The notes under the pieces: generated by a model
The model's input: the letters and a program-made list of their open reading frames with translations, nothing else
The model's database searches: none
Told to the model about the DNA's origin: nothing
Assembly: GCA_043557195.1 (NCBI GenBank)
Contig: CP121314.1
Span: 2,666,001-2,730,000, forward strand
Length of the DNA stretch: 64,000 bases
Direction: 5' to 3'
Origin: Jejuia sp043557195
GTDB lineage: Bacteria; Bacteroidota; Bacteroidia; Flavobacteriales; Flavobacteriaceae
Program-made: the position numbers and the translations under genes
In this document: positions 25,794 to 34,681 of the stretch, piece by piece
Layout of the letters: every line of letters begins with the position of its first letter
Numbering within the stretch: position 1 is the first letter of the stretch

Positions 25794-25903
25794 ATCAATC
25801 TTCTAGCTTACTTGCGTCTTCATAAACTCTGGTTTATCACGAACATCAGTATTAAGAAATCAATAAATTTATAATCTACATTTTTAGTTCCCGTGTAAAC
25901 AAT

Positions 25904-25911
25904 TAGTTTTG
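25904..25911 (+). promoter_or_regulatory. Candidate -7 promoter element
   Basis: TAGTTTTG matches TAnnTTTG, 18 bp before the phosphatase ATG at 25930. The in-frame TTG at 25909 lies inside this box, which argues for the ATG as start. Confidence 0.45.
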
Positions 25912-25929
25912 CCAAAAAATAAAAATAGC

Positions 25930-26661
25930 ATGCGAACTTTTGCAATTGGAGATATACATGGCGGATTGAAAGCCTTAATTCAACTACTAAACCTATTAGA
26001 ATTAAAGGATGAAGATAAATTAATCTTCATGGGCGATTATGTTGATGGTTGGAGCGAATCCGCACAGGTTATTCAATTCCTAATAGAACTTTCAGAGAAA
26101 TTCGATTGTAATTTCATTAAAGGAAATCATGATGTTTGGGCAGAAGAATGGTTGCGCAGTGGCGAAGTAAATCCAACATGGTATATGCACGGAGGAAAAG
26201 AAACCATAGAAAGCTATGAAGGGTTTACAACTGAACAGAAAAGTGAGCATTTATTGTTCTTCGGAAATTTAAAAATGTACCATATTGATGATGAAAACCG
26301 ATTGTTTTTACATGCCGGTTTCACATCAATGCATGGTGTGGAAAAAGAAGTGTTTCAAACCACCTTGTATTTTGATAGAACACTTTGGGAAATGGCATTG
26401 ACTATGGATAAGCGTATTGCTAAAAACTCAGAATTGTACCCAAAACGGCTAACACATTATAACGAAATTTATATTGGGCATACACCAACTATAAACTATG
26501 GTCAGTATGAACCAATGAACGCCATAAACGTTTGGAATATTGATACAGGAGCAGCCTTTTTTGGAAAATTATCAGCAGTAAATATAGATACCAAAGAAGT
26601 ATTTCAAAGTGAAGTGGTAAAGGATTTATACCCAGATGAAAAAGGTAGAAATAAGAATTAG
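25930..26661 (+). CDS. Serine/threonine-type metallophosphatase
   Basis: About 243 residues with all metallophosphoesterase signatures: GDIHG (7-11), GDYVDG (35-40), GNHD (65-68) and later His residues in LFLHAGF and YIGHTP. It resembles bacterial PrpA/PrpB and bis(5'-nucleosyl)-tetraphosphatase-like enzymes. It may dephosphorylate proteins or dinucleotides in the cytosol; the sequence does not settle which. It overlaps the convergent glycosyltransferase gene by 4 bp at the stops. Confidence 0.85.
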   Translation: MRTFAIGDIHGGLKALIQLLNLLELKDEDKLIFMGDYVDGWSESAQVIQFLIELSEKFDCNFIKGNHDVWAEEWLRSGEVNPTWYMHGGKETIESYEGFTTEQKSEHLLFFGNLKMYHIDDENRLFLHAGFTSMHGVEKEVFQTTLYFDRTLWEMALTMDKRIAKNSELYPKRLTHYNEIYIGHTPTINYGQYEPMNAINVWNIDTGAAFFGKLSAVNIDTKEVFQSEVVKDLYPDEKGRNKN

Positions 26662-27380
26662 GTTTTCACTAAATTCTCTTGATAATAAGATTTAAGTTCA
26701 GAAGGAGAAGCACCTAATCTACTTTTTAAATGAATGCACCAAAAGTGAAATTGTGTTTTCCATACACCATGTTTTTGGTAGCATCTAGCCGATGTTGTTA
26801 GCCATTCAGGAATCACAACAAATTCATTTAAAGCATAGAGTTTTTTTATTAAAACATTGTCTTCGTAAATTTCATAGGTTTCGTCGTAACCTCCGATTTT
26901 ATTAAACAGGCTTTTGGTTATAAACTGACTTTGGTCACCACCACGACTTGCTCTAAAAGGTAAGGCAGTTAACCATCCAGCAAGTTTTAACCACCAATGA
27001 TTGCTTTTAAATTGCATTCTAAAACAACCAGCATTATTCCCTTTCTCTATTTCTGAAAGAATATGAAAATCAAAATTTTGAGGTGGAAAGGAATCAGCAT
27101 GTAAAAAGTAGAGCACATTTCCTTTGGCAATTTTTGCGCCATAATTCATTTGTTTTGCACGACCTTTTTTTGACTCTATTAGGCGAATGTGAGTTCGAGT
27201 ATTTTTGCTTTGCGAAAACGTGTCGAGAACCACATCTTGCGTGCTATCAATACTACCGCCATCAACAACTATAATCTCTTCAATATGTTCTTGCGTAGAA
27301 TTTTCAACAAGATGATTCAGCAGTTTTACAATGTTTGCTGCTTCATTTAAAGTAGGTATAATGATAGATATTTTATTCAT
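26658..27380 (-). CDS. TIGR04283-type glycosyltransferase, arsenosugar-type cluster
   Basis: A 240-residue GT2 enzyme. ISIIIPTLNEAANIVKLL is at the start, VVDGGSIDST near residue 38, the donor-metal motif LHADSFPP near 93-100, and GGYDETYEIYEDN around 160-175 provides the acidic catalytic region. This type co-occurs with DUF2064 (TIGR04282) enzymes in arsenosugar clusters, and both are present here. It may attach the aglycone or sugar part of the arsenosugar, which is not proven. It overlaps the DUF547 gene by 8 bp and is the last gene of the cluster. Confidence 0.8.
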   Translation of the reverse strand: MNKISIIIPTLNEAANIVKLLNHLVENSTQEHIEEIIVVDGGSIDSTQDVVLDTFSQSKNTRTHIRLIESKKGRAKQMNYGAKIAKGNVLYFLHADSFPPQNFDFHILSEIEKGNNAGCFRMQFKSNHWWLKLAGWLTALPFRASRGGDQSQFITKSLFNKIGGYDETYEIYEDNVLIKKLYALNEFVVIPEWLTTSARCYQKHGVWKTQFHFWCIHLKSRLGASPSELKSYYQENLVKT

Positions 27381-28329
27381 TCAAATCCCAGCTATAATCT
27401 TTAAAACGCTTTTTAGCATTTTTCGAAATCTCAACTTCAGAATATCGAATTAAAAAATCAATAAGCGAACCGTTCTGCTTAAAATCTTTAGCAAACCATT
27501 GAAATATTTTAGAGAGTTCTAATTCATCTTTTAAAATGATATTTCGTTCAGGATCGCTTAAGAATTCCTTTGCAGCATTAGTTAATTGTACTTCTAAATT
27601 AGAAGCCGTAAAGGCTTTATTTTGCAATTTTGGACAGGAGTATGAAGCACAAACAATAGCAAAATGAATACGCGGTTCATTCATTTTACGTAAGACATCA
27701 TGTTCTATTTCATCTAAATTATACCATTTTTCTCCCAGTTTCCAATGGCGTTGTTTCCAAGGATCTTTTATATCTTTAATGCTTTTTATAGGATAATTTC
27801 TTAAAATTAAGTCGATAGTTAGGGCGTTGTAGGCATTTATCCAATAGGCTAGTTTGTCTTCTTTTGTCCAATCATCATTTGGTGTATTATTGGCCAATAG
27901 CTCAATATACTTTAATAAAACACCTCTGCTTTTTTTCAATCCTGAGTAGTCTACATTTCCATCTTTCGAAACATACTTTGCCAATACATCGTCCCAAGAA
28001 TCATGATTGAAAGCTTCAGGATAATAAAGAATTGTATCGTGTTCAAGTATCGGTTCCTCAATTTTCTCTTCTACTGCTTTATTAGCTATTGAATCCCTAG
28101 TGCTTTCACCAGAACTCTTAATTAAAGGTTTATTTACAACTTCAATATAAGCGTCGGAATCAGGAACATAAAGTGAATCTGTCATTTTAATCACTTTTGT
28201 GGTAGTGGTTGCCGTGGTATCTATTTCTTTCGTTCCAGAAGTAGAATGCTCAGTTTTGTTCACCACCTTTTTCGCCCCAGAGCAGGCTAAAACTAAGCAG
28301 GTTAAAAAAATGAGGCCAAAAAATTTCAT
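27373..28329 (-). CDS. DUF547 lipoprotein in the arsenosugar-type cluster
   Basis: A 318-residue lipoprotein (lipobox LVLACSG, Cys near 16) with a long Thr/Lys-rich linker (about 20-100) and a C-terminal DUF547 domain: KLAYWINAYNALTIDLIL, DEIEHDVLRKM, RIHFAIVCASYSCPKL, IFQWFAKDF. It is a paralogue of the protein at 20930. It sits between ArsM and the TIGR04283 glycosyltransferase, so it may handle a product or precursor on the periplasmic side of the membrane. Its biochemical role is unknown. Confidence 0.8.
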   Translation of the reverse strand: MKFFGLIFLTCLVLACSGAKKVVNKTEHSTSGTKEIDTTATTTTKVIKMTDSLYVPDSDAYIEVVNKPLIKSSGESTRDSIANKAVEEKIEEPILEHDTILYYPEAFNHDSWDDVLAKYVSKDGNVDYSGLKKSRGVLLKYIELLANNTPNDDWTKEDKLAYWINAYNALTIDLILRNYPIKSIKDIKDPWKQRHWKLGEKWYNLDEIEHDVLRKMNEPRIHFAIVCASYSCPKLQNKAFTASNLEVQLTNAAKEFLSDPERNIILKDELELSKIFQWFAKDFKQNGSLIDFLIRYSEVEISKNAKKRFKDYSWDLNE

Positions 28330-28348
28330 AAATAGTTTTAAATATCAA

Positions 28349-29320
28349 CTAACAACACCCTCCACCATCGTAGTGGTATGTAGATTCACTAATGAAAATA
28401 TCGTGCCGATTTAAACTGGCTAACGCTCCAGCAGTTTTATCACATATAGCTAAAGGCTGATTTTTTAACAACACATGTCCTTGTTTGTCATCAAAATAAT
28501 CGTCTTCACCATAATAAATGGCTGCTTTTCCAGTAAAAATGCATGGGCCATCTTTTGGCATAGGGTCTTTAATAGCAGCAACTTCAATAGATTCTATATA
28601 TATTAATTCTTCTGTTGGATAATGCTTGGGGTCTAAAATACGGTATGGTTTTCTAGCTCTAATTTCTATAGTGCCGAAGCCTGCATCGGTAAGTGCTTTT
28701 ACATATTCGGCAATTGGTAAACTTCCACTTAAGCATAGGGCACGTAAACGTTCATCATTTTTAAGTGTATCGTTCATGGGTTGCTCGCAAGTTGGATCAC
28801 TCATCACTAATTTGCCATGGGGCTTCAACACGCGATACATTTCAGCAATAGCTTTTTTTAAATCTTCAGCTTTAAAAATATTGAATAGGCAGTTTTGGGC
28901 AGCTACGTCAATCGAATTATCTTCGACAGGTAAGTTTAAAGCATCCCCTTTTTTAAGGTCAACAAATTCACTTTTAAACCAATTATTTTGAGCTTCGGCT
29001 TCAATAAAGTTTTTACGAGAAGCTTCTAGCATTTCATCTACCACATCAACACCAATAACGCCACCTTTTTGACGATTGAAATACGAAAATTGAAGCAATT
29101 CCATACCGCCACCAACGCCCACATATAGCATTTTTGGGTTATTGGTTAAATCTCTTGCATGTACTGTTGAACCACAACCATAGTTCATCTCTTGCATAAT
29201 TTTTGGGATTTTTAATCCTGGTAATTCCCAAATTGGATTTGTAGTGCAGCATAAACCAACATCTGGAGTTAAGGCTGCTTCTTTGTATACGTCGTGTGTG
29301 GTTTCTAAATAGCTATTCAT
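28349..29320 (-). CDS. arsM: Arsenite methyltransferase of the arsenosugar type
   Basis: SAM-dependent methyltransferase of 323 residues, expected to convert arsenite to methyl- and dimethylarsenic in the cytosol. The SAM-binding loop is LYVGVGGGMELL (about 65-76). Candidate arsenic-binding Cys include C24/C25 (GLCCTT), C49 (NYGCGS), the Cys in SDPTCEQ and the terminal GGGCC. The start at 29320 (MNSYLETTHD) is chosen over 29386, whose extension is not family-like. The neighbours ArsS, a nucleoside phosphorylase and two characteristic glycosyltransferases identify the arsenosugar pathway version. Confidence 0.87.
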   Translation of the reverse strand: MNSYLETTHDVYKEAALTPDVGLCCTTNPIWELPGLKIPKIMQEMNYGCGSTVHARDLTNNPKMLYVGVGGGMELLQFSYFNRQKGGVIGVDVVDEMLEASRKNFIEAEAQNNWFKSEFVDLKKGDALNLPVEDNSIDVAAQNCLFNIFKAEDLKKAIAEMYRVLKPHGKLVMSDPTCEQPMNDTLKNDERLRALCLSGSLPIAEYVKALTDAGFGTIEIRARKPYRILDPKHYPTEELIYIESIEVAAIKDPMPKDGPCIFTGKAAIYYGEDDYFDDKQGHVLLKNQPLAICDKTAGALASLNRHDIFISESTYHYDGGGCC

Positions 29321-29397
29321 AATCAGTTTTTCTAAGTTTTTAGATAAAATAAAAGTAGTTGTTTTATCATATCTAAGGTGTAACAAATATTACACTA

Positions 29398-30210
29398 TCA
29401 GATGCTTTTTATCAGTGCTTTAAAAAGCGTCACCATATCTGGTTCAGCTTTACCTGCCATAGCTATAATTTCGGCTATATCTACAGGTTTTAGATTATCT
29501 GGGTCGCATTCATCTGTTAAAACTGACACAGCTGCTACTTTTAATTTTAAATGATTAGCAACAATAACTTCAGGAACAGTGCTCATGCCTACAGCATCTG
29601 CACCAATTAGTCTTAGCATTCTATATTCGGCTCGAGTTTCTAATTGTGGGCCAACAACACTGGCATAAACACCTTCGTGAAGCCTTATATTATTGGCTTT
29701 TGCAATAGTTTTAAATTTTGAATTAATATCTAAATCATACGGCGCACTCATATCAACAAAACGATCTCCCATTTGCTCAATGCCTCTAATAGCAAGCGGA
29801 GAACTTCCTTGAAGGTTTATATGGTCATCAATAAGCATTAATTCACCTTTCTTGAAATCTAAATTGATGGCTCCAGCAGCATTAGACACTAAAAGTGTAG
29901 AAATTCCCAATTGTTGCATAACCCTTACTGGATATGTTACGTCTTGAAGAGTATAGCCTTCATAAACATGAAAACGTCCTTGCATCACCACAACTTTTTT
30001 TCCGCCCAAATTTCCATAAACAAGTTTTCCTTTATGAAATTCTACCGTAGCCGTTGGGAAGTTAGGAATATGATTATAGCTAACTTCTTTTAGGATTTCA
30101 ACCGAGTCAATAAGTTGTCCAAGTCCTGTGCCAAGAATGATACCGACTTCAGGATTATCAAAGCCTTTTTCTTTAAGATAATCTACTGTTTCACTAATAA
30201 ATTTAAGCAT
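29398..30210 (-). CDS. Purine nucleoside phosphorylase (class I)
   Basis: A 270-residue trimeric-type purine nucleoside phosphorylase. GIILGTGLGQL is at the start, the phosphate-binding GRFHVYEGY near 78-86, LLVSNAAGAIN near 108-118, GPQLETRAEYRMLR near 187-200 and the base-binding VLTDECDPDNL near 235-245. It normally splits inosine or guanosine. In this cluster a likely extra role is removing adenine from a 5'-deoxy-5'-dimethylarsinoyl-adenosine intermediate; that is inferred from context. It overlaps the DUF2064 gene by 8 bp. Confidence 0.87.
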   Translation of the reverse strand: MLKFISETVDYLKEKGFDNPEVGIILGTGLGQLIDSVEILKEVSYNHIPNFPTATVEFHKGKLVYGNLGGKKVVVMQGRFHVYEGYTLQDVTYPVRVMQQLGISTLLVSNAAGAINLDFKKGELMLIDDHINLQGSSPLAIRGIEQMGDRFVDMSAPYDLDINSKFKTIAKANNIRLHEGVYASVVGPQLETRAEYRMLRLIGADAVGMSTVPEVIVANHLKLKVAAVSVLTDECDPDNLKPVDIAEIIAMAGKAEPDMVTLFKALIKSI

Positions 30211-30832
30211 GTAATTGTTTAATTTTTTCTTGTAGTTCTATATTCGATTTATAAAAATTTGAAGCTATTAAATCTTCATAAGTATCAATATCGTTAAGGG
30301 TTTCTAAAGTACTAAATGTAATAGCCTTTTTATCTAACTCTAGTAATGTTTTTTCTAATAAATTATCCTTACTCCAAGGTTTGTTATCAAACACACAATT
30401 GTGAATTTTTGATTGTCCAATAAGGTAATAACCGCCATCAACAGCAGGACCAAAAACAGTGTCAGTGTTTTGTAAAGCTTTTAATCCATCAGAGATATGT
30501 GTCGCATTAATATCTGGTAAATCAGAGCCAATTAAAACAATACGTTCATAACCATCTTCGAAACCTTTTGTAAAGGCATTTTTCATACGGATACCTAGGT
30601 CTGCACCTTCTTGTGCAAATTTTTCAAAGCTTTGCCACTTTTCATCAATGATGACATCAGAAAAATAGATACGTTTATCAGCTTCTACATTTGACGTTGC
30701 TTTTTCGGTAATAGCCACTAATTCTTTGTAAACCTCAAAAGCGCCAACATCACCAATAGTTTTGGCAAGTCGAGTTTTAACCTTTCCTAGTTTAATGTTC
30801 TTGACAAAAACAATAACGAGTTCTTTAGTCAT
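30203..30832 (-). CDS. TIGR04282/DUF2064-type glycosyltransferase, arsenosugar-type cluster
   Basis: A 209-residue protein of the DUF2064 (TIGR04282) nucleotidyl/glycosyl-transferase-like family: VIVFVKNIKLGKVKTRLAKTIG, then RIVLIGSDLPDINATHI and VFGPAVDGGYYLIG, with Asp residues expected to bind metal and nucleotide. It pairs with TIGR04283 enzymes in arsenosugar loci, as it does here. It may make the activated sugar or glycerol unit. It overlaps the phosphorylase and rhodanese genes by 8 bp each, showing a tightly coupled operon. Confidence 0.82.
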   Translation of the reverse strand: MTKELVIVFVKNIKLGKVKTRLAKTIGDVGAFEVYKELVAITEKATSNVEADKRIYFSDVIIDEKWQSFEKFAQEGADLGIRMKNAFTKGFEDGYERIVLIGSDLPDINATHISDGLKALQNTDTVFGPAVDGGYYLIGQSKIHNCVFDNKPWSKDNLLEKTLLELDKKAITFSTLETLNDIDTYEDLIASNFYKSNIELQEKIKQLHA

Positions 30833-31319
30833 ACTTTTTTACGCCTTTTTTTAACCACTTACTCCATTCTTTTGAAAACGTATGAATAGTATCTGTAGTT
30901 TTTTGTTGTTCGTTGACAACTTCTAAATCGTTGTTTTTCCATTCAAAAATGCCTCCATATAAATTTAAAACATTTTTGTATCCAGCTTTTTTTAGTTTTT
31001 CAGCAACATCTTCTGATCTGATACCAAGTGAACAGTACACTACAATTTTGGCTTTCTTATTTGGTAGCTTTACTTCAGTTTTTTTTAAATTGAAACTATC
31101 ATAACCTACACAAATAGCATCTTTTAGATGACTGGTTTTAAATTCTCGTTCTTCGCGAGAATCTAGAAGAATAACATCATTTTTAATTTGATATAGTGAA
31201 TCTACTGAAATGTATGGGATAGACTCTGTATTCTGTTGTTTTAAAAGTTTGCCTAATTTCTTTTGGGAAAATCCAGAAATTGAAATGCTAAGACATAAAA
31301 AAAGCGATAAATACTTCAT
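30825..31319 (-). CDS. Periplasmic rhodanese-domain protein
   Basis: A 164-residue protein with a signal peptide (to about residue 19, GFSQ) and one rhodanese domain (about 35-135). The active-site loop is YCSLGIRS with C96; ILLDSREEREF and NLYGGIFEWKN are typical flanking motifs. It could bind sulfur or trivalent arsenic outside the cytosol. It is coupled by 8 bp to the DUF2064 gene and lies 9 bp after arsS. Its exact role in the arsenic pathway is unknown. Confidence 0.8.
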   Translation of the reverse strand: MKYLSLFLCLSISISGFSQKKLGKLLKQQNTESIPYISVDSLYQIKNDVILLDSREEREFKTSHLKDAICVGYDSFNLKKTEVKLPNKKAKIVVYCSLGIRSEDVAEKLKKAGYKNVLNLYGGIFEWKNNDLEVVNEQQKTTDTIHTFSKEWSKWLKKGVKKYD

Positions 31320-31328
31320 AAAAACGAT

Positions 31329-32393
31329 TTAAGCCACAGAGCCTTGGCAACTACTTCCAGCACCTGCGGTACAACCATAGCAATGTTGTGAAATTACAAT
31401 ATTTCTACCTTCTAGTAACGCTTCATTATAATCTGAAATATGTTTTACTTTACTATTTACAGGTAGTTCTAGCATTTGATTAAAATCGCAATCGTACAAA
31501 TACCCGTCCCAACTTACAGAAAGTGTATTGGTACACATAACGTTTGCGACAGCTGCAGGATTATAGGCTTCGACTAATTGATACATGTAATCTTCGTAGT
31601 TTTCTGAAGCGATTAAATAGTCTAAGAACCTTGAAATTGGTAAATTAGTAATGGCAAATAGGTTATGAAATTGAATGCTAAAATCTTCCATTAATGCCTT
31701 TTTGAAATCTTTCTCCATAGACATTTGGTCTCCAGGTAAAAATGCGCCCGATGGGTTGTAAACCAAGTCTAATCGCAAATCACTGTCTGGCATGCCATAA
31801 CCTATAGCATTTAGTTCTTGTAATGCTTTTATAGACATATCAAAAACACCTTCGCCTCTTTGTTTATCTGTTTTTCCACGCGTCCAATGTGGCATAGAAC
31901 TTACTACATGTACATTGTGTTTTTTGAAGAATTCTGGTAAATCGTAATATTTTTTATTGGCTCTAATTATGGTAAGGTTGGAGCGTACAATAAAATCTTT
32001 TATACCTGCTTTTGAGGCTTCCTCAACAAACCATCTAAAATTAGGATTCATTTCTGGTGCGCCACCTGTTAAATCTAAGGTGTGGGCTCCTGTGTTTTTA
32101 ATAACCTCTAAACACTGTTGCATAGTTTCTTTGGTCATAATTTCCTTTCGGTCTGGACCTGCATCTACATGACAATGTTCACATACTTGATTACACATAT
32201 AGCCTACATTAATCTGAAGAATTTCCAGTTTTTTTGCTTTTAGAGGAAACTGATTAGTTTCTTTAATTTTAGAGGCAAAAGTTGGTAAATCTCCATTTTG
32301 AAAAATACCATTAGATAGAATTTCTAATTGTCTTTTACTATTGGCTAATGCGCTTTCGCGTTTATGTAGTGATTGTGTTTTTAATTTCGTCAT
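31329..32393 (-). CDS. arsS: Arsenosugar biosynthesis radical SAM protein
   Basis: A 354-residue radical SAM enzyme with the cluster motif C67-x3-C71-x2-C74 (MCNQVCEHCHVDAGPDRK), LDLTGGAPEMNPNF around 110-123 and the C-terminal Cys-rich QHCYGCTAGAGSSCQGSVA of the DUF3641 region. In the known pathway ArsS is assigned the transfer of a 5'-deoxyadenosyl group to dimethylarsenic from ArsM, giving the first arsenosugar nucleoside. Its presence with ArsM and a nucleoside phosphorylase is strong context. A dispersed repeat separates it from the upstream peroxidase-like gene. Confidence 0.9.
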   Translation of the reverse strand: MTKLKTQSLHKRESALANSKRQLEILSNGIFQNGDLPTFASKIKETNQFPLKAKKLEILQINVGYMCNQVCEHCHVDAGPDRKEIMTKETMQQCLEVIKNTGAHTLDLTGGAPEMNPNFRWFVEEASKAGIKDFIVRSNLTIIRANKKYYDLPEFFKKHNVHVVSSMPHWTRGKTDKQRGEGVFDMSIKALQELNAIGYGMPDSDLRLDLVYNPSGAFLPGDQMSMEKDFKKALMEDFSIQFHNLFAITNLPISRFLDYLIASENYEDYMYQLVEAYNPAAVANVMCTNTLSVSWDGYLYDCDFNQMLELPVNSKVKHISDYNEALLEGRNIVISQHCYGCTAGAGSSCQGSVA

Positions 32394-32434
32394 ATGCTTT
32401 CTTAGGGGCTATTAATCTTGATAAGTTCTTGTTT

Positions 32435-32510
32435 GCGTTAGGGATTGAGGCATTTGTTGAAGCTCCTCGAAGAGAGCGACTGCCGAAAGCCCGACCCTTG
32501 TGGTAACGCC
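32435..32510. repeat. Dispersed GCGTTA/TAACGC repeat, copy 4
   Basis: GCGTTAGGGATTGAGGCATT at the left, GGTAACGCC at the right, with GCTCCTCGAAGAGAGC at the tip. Nearly the exact reverse complement of copy 5 (34532-34608). It lies inside the arsenosugar-type cluster. Confidence 0.8.
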
Positions 32511-32518
32511 AAAATATA

Positions 32519-32854
32519 CTACCCGTCTAACTTATTAACTTTATTCATCATTTGTACCCCGTGTACTAAGGTTGCACCACTTTTAATGGCAGCACCAACA
32601 TGTATAGCTTCCATCATCTCTTCTTTGGTAATACCGCGTTGCAAGCCGTCTTGCGAATAGGCATCAATACAATAAGGACACTGCTCTGTATGCGCTACGG
32701 CTAGAGCTATTAGCGATTTTTCGCGGGCAGTAAGTGCACCTTCCTCAAAAACTTTTCCGTAATACTCAAAGAATTTATTGCCTAACTCCTCACTCCATTC
32801 TGTGATTTTCCCAAATTTTCTAAGGTCTGATGGGTCGTAATATGTTTTTTGCAT
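32519..32854 (-). CDS. Arsenosugar-associated carboxymuconolactone decarboxylase/peroxidase-like protein
   Basis: A 111-residue all-helical CMD/AhpD-like protein with the redox pair C59-x2-C62 in HTEQCPYCIDAYSQDG and LTAREKSLIALAVAH before it. This size and motif match the peroxidase-like family (TIGR04029) found in arsenosugar loci. It likely protects against oxidation or handles thiols during arsenic chemistry; no direct activity can be read. It is probably the first gene of the minus-strand cluster, though the repeat at 32435-32510 lies between it and arsS. Confidence 0.82.
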   Translation of the reverse strand: MQKTYYDPSDLRKFGKITEWSEELGNKFFEYYGKVFEEGALTAREKSLIALAVAHTEQCPYCIDAYSQDGLQRGITKEEMMEAIHVGAAIKSGATLVHGVQMMNKVNKLDG

Positions 32855-32997
32855 TCTAAATTTTTTCAGGTAAAGATAAACATCTAGTAGATTATGTCGC
32901 TAAAAAAGGGAGGACTTAACAAAAATTTGAGATATTTTGATTACTTAAATTTTTCGTAAAAATAGAATTGATATTTTCAGTAACAGGATAGGGAACT

Positions 32998-33017
32998 AAA
33001 GGTGAATACTTACCTTT
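32998..33017. promoter_or_regulatory. Inverted repeat before the xylose operon
   Basis: AAAGGT and ACCTTT arms spaced by 8 bp, 28 bp before the xylB start. It could be an operator for a xylose regulator; no regulator gene lies in this window. Confidence 0.3.
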
Positions 33018-33044
33018 CATCATTGCAATTTAAAAACCAACTAC

Positions 33045-34526
33045 GTGTATTATATAGGATATGATTTGGGGAGTTCTTCTGTAAAAGTGTCTGTCGTAGA
33101 CGCTAAAACAGGTACAAATCTAATTACTTTGAATGAGCCAACCAATGAAATGGAAATTGTAGCACCACAGCAAAATTGGGCAGAACAAGACCCTAATATA
33201 TGGTGGCACTATATATGTGTAGCGACCAGGCGAGCTATAAAAGAAAGTAATGTTGATGCTTCTAAAATTGAGGCTATTGGTATTTCATATCAAATGCACG
33301 GACTTGTTGTTGTTGATGAAAATGGCGAACCTCTACGCAACTCGATTATATGGTGCGATAGTCGCGCTGTGGATATCGGAAATAGAGCCTTTGATACTCT
33401 AGGTGAAGACCGATGCATGCAAAAACTTTTAAATTCTCCTGGAAATTTTACAGCCTCTAAATTAAAGTGGGTACGAGATAACGAGCCAGAAATTTATGGT
33501 AGAATACACAAATACATGCTTCCTGGTGATTTTATAGCAATGAAGCTAACAGGAGTGATTAATACCACTAAAAATGGACTGTCCGAAGGTATGCTTTGGG
33601 ATTATGAAACTGATACTGTTGCCGATTGGTTGTTGAAACATTACGATATAAACCCGACTTTAACTCCAAACATAGTAGAGAATTTTACAGCACAAAGTAG
33701 AGTGAATGACGCTGGGGCAGAAGCTACAGGTTTGCCACAAGGTATTCCTGTAACATATCGCGCGGGTGATCAACCCAACAATGCGCTATCCTTAAATGTG
33801 TTTAATCATGGGGAAGTGGCGGCAACAGGTGGCACATCAGGAGTGGTATATGCGGTAACCAATGTTTTGAAATCTAAAGAATCGTCGAGAATCAATCATT
33901 TTGCACATGTAAACTATACTGCTTCTAAAAAAACTCTTGGAAAGTTACTTTGTATTAATGGGGCTGGTATACAATACCGCTGGTTAAAAGATAATTTAGA
34001 CTCAAATTCTTATGAGGCGATGAATCAAAAAGCTGAGGTTGTTCCAGTAGGTTCAGAGGGTGTATGCGTTATTCCTTTTGGTAATGGTGCAGAGCGCATG
34101 TTTAACAATAAAATTGTAGGTACGCATATTTTAAATTTAAATTTAAACACCCATAGCGAAGGACATTTATGTCGTGCTGCTTTAGAAGGTATTGCGTTTT
34201 CTTTTGTTTACGGAATGGATATCTTAAAGGCAGATAATGCCGAAATAAAGGTGATACGCGCTGGAAACGATAATCTGTTTCGTTCAGAGATTTTCTCTAA
34301 TACAGTGGCAACGTTAATAGGTCATGAAATCGAAATTTATAACACTACAGGAGCGGTAGGGGCAGCTCGTGCAGCAGGTTTAACCAACGGCGATTTTAAA
34401 AAATTTGGCGATAATATTACAGCAAACGATCACGTAATGACATATAAACCTTTGGGTAATAAAACTCCTTACGAAGTTGCTTACCAAAACTGGAAAAAAG
34501 AACTAGATAACGTTTTAAATAAATAA
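33045..34526 (+). CDS. xylB: Xylulokinase
   Basis: FGGY-family carbohydrate kinase of 493 residues that phosphorylates D-xylulose. The N-terminal nucleotide-site motif YDLGSSSVK is at residues 6-14, QMHGLVVVDENG around 85-97, the FGGY signature region AATGGTSGVVYAV near 263-275 and the C-terminal ATP-site AGNDNLFRSEIFSN near 406-419. The start is GTG at 33045, which begins directly at the expected YYIGYDLG. Xylose isomerase and a sugar porter follow, fixing the substrate. A dispersed repeat (copy 5) lies between it and xylA. Confidence 0.9.
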   Translation: MYYIGYDLGSSSVKVSVVDAKTGTNLITLNEPTNEMEIVAPQQNWAEQDPNIWWHYICVATRRAIKESNVDASKIEAIGISYQMHGLVVVDENGEPLRNSIIWCDSRAVDIGNRAFDTLGEDRCMQKLLNSPGNFTASKLKWVRDNEPEIYGRIHKYMLPGDFIAMKLTGVINTTKNGLSEGMLWDYETDTVADWLLKHYDINPTLTPNIVENFTAQSRVNDAGAEATGLPQGIPVTYRAGDQPNNALSLNVFNHGEVAATGGTSGVVYAVTNVLKSKESSRINHFAHVNYTASKKTLGKLLCINGAGIQYRWLKDNLDSNSYEAMNQKAEVVPVGSEGVCVIPFGNGAERMFNNKIVGTHILNLNLNTHSEGHLCRAALEGIAFSFVYGMDILKADNAEIKVIRAGNDNLFRSEIFSNTVATLIGHEIEIYNTTGAVGAARAAGLTNGDFKKFGDNITANDHVMTYKPLGNKTPYEVAYQNWKKELDNVLNK

Positions 34527-34531
34527 TTTTT

Positions 34532-34608
34532 GGGCGCTACCACAATGGTCGGGCTTTCGGCAGTCGCTCTCTGCGAGGAGCTTCAACAAATGCCTCAATC
34601 CCTAGCGC
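34532..34608. repeat. Dispersed repeat, copy 5, with compensatory end change
   Basis: Ends read GGGCGCTACC and CCCTAGCGC. The T-A pair of the other copies (GCGTTA/TAACGC) is C-G here, so complementarity is preserved. It is otherwise nearly identical to the reverse complement of copy 4 and lies between xylB and xylA. Confidence 0.8.
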
Positions 34609-34681
34609 AGAAGAAAGATTAGAGCATAAATTAAAAATACATATAAACAAAAACACAAATCAAACTTATAAAGAATAAGAT

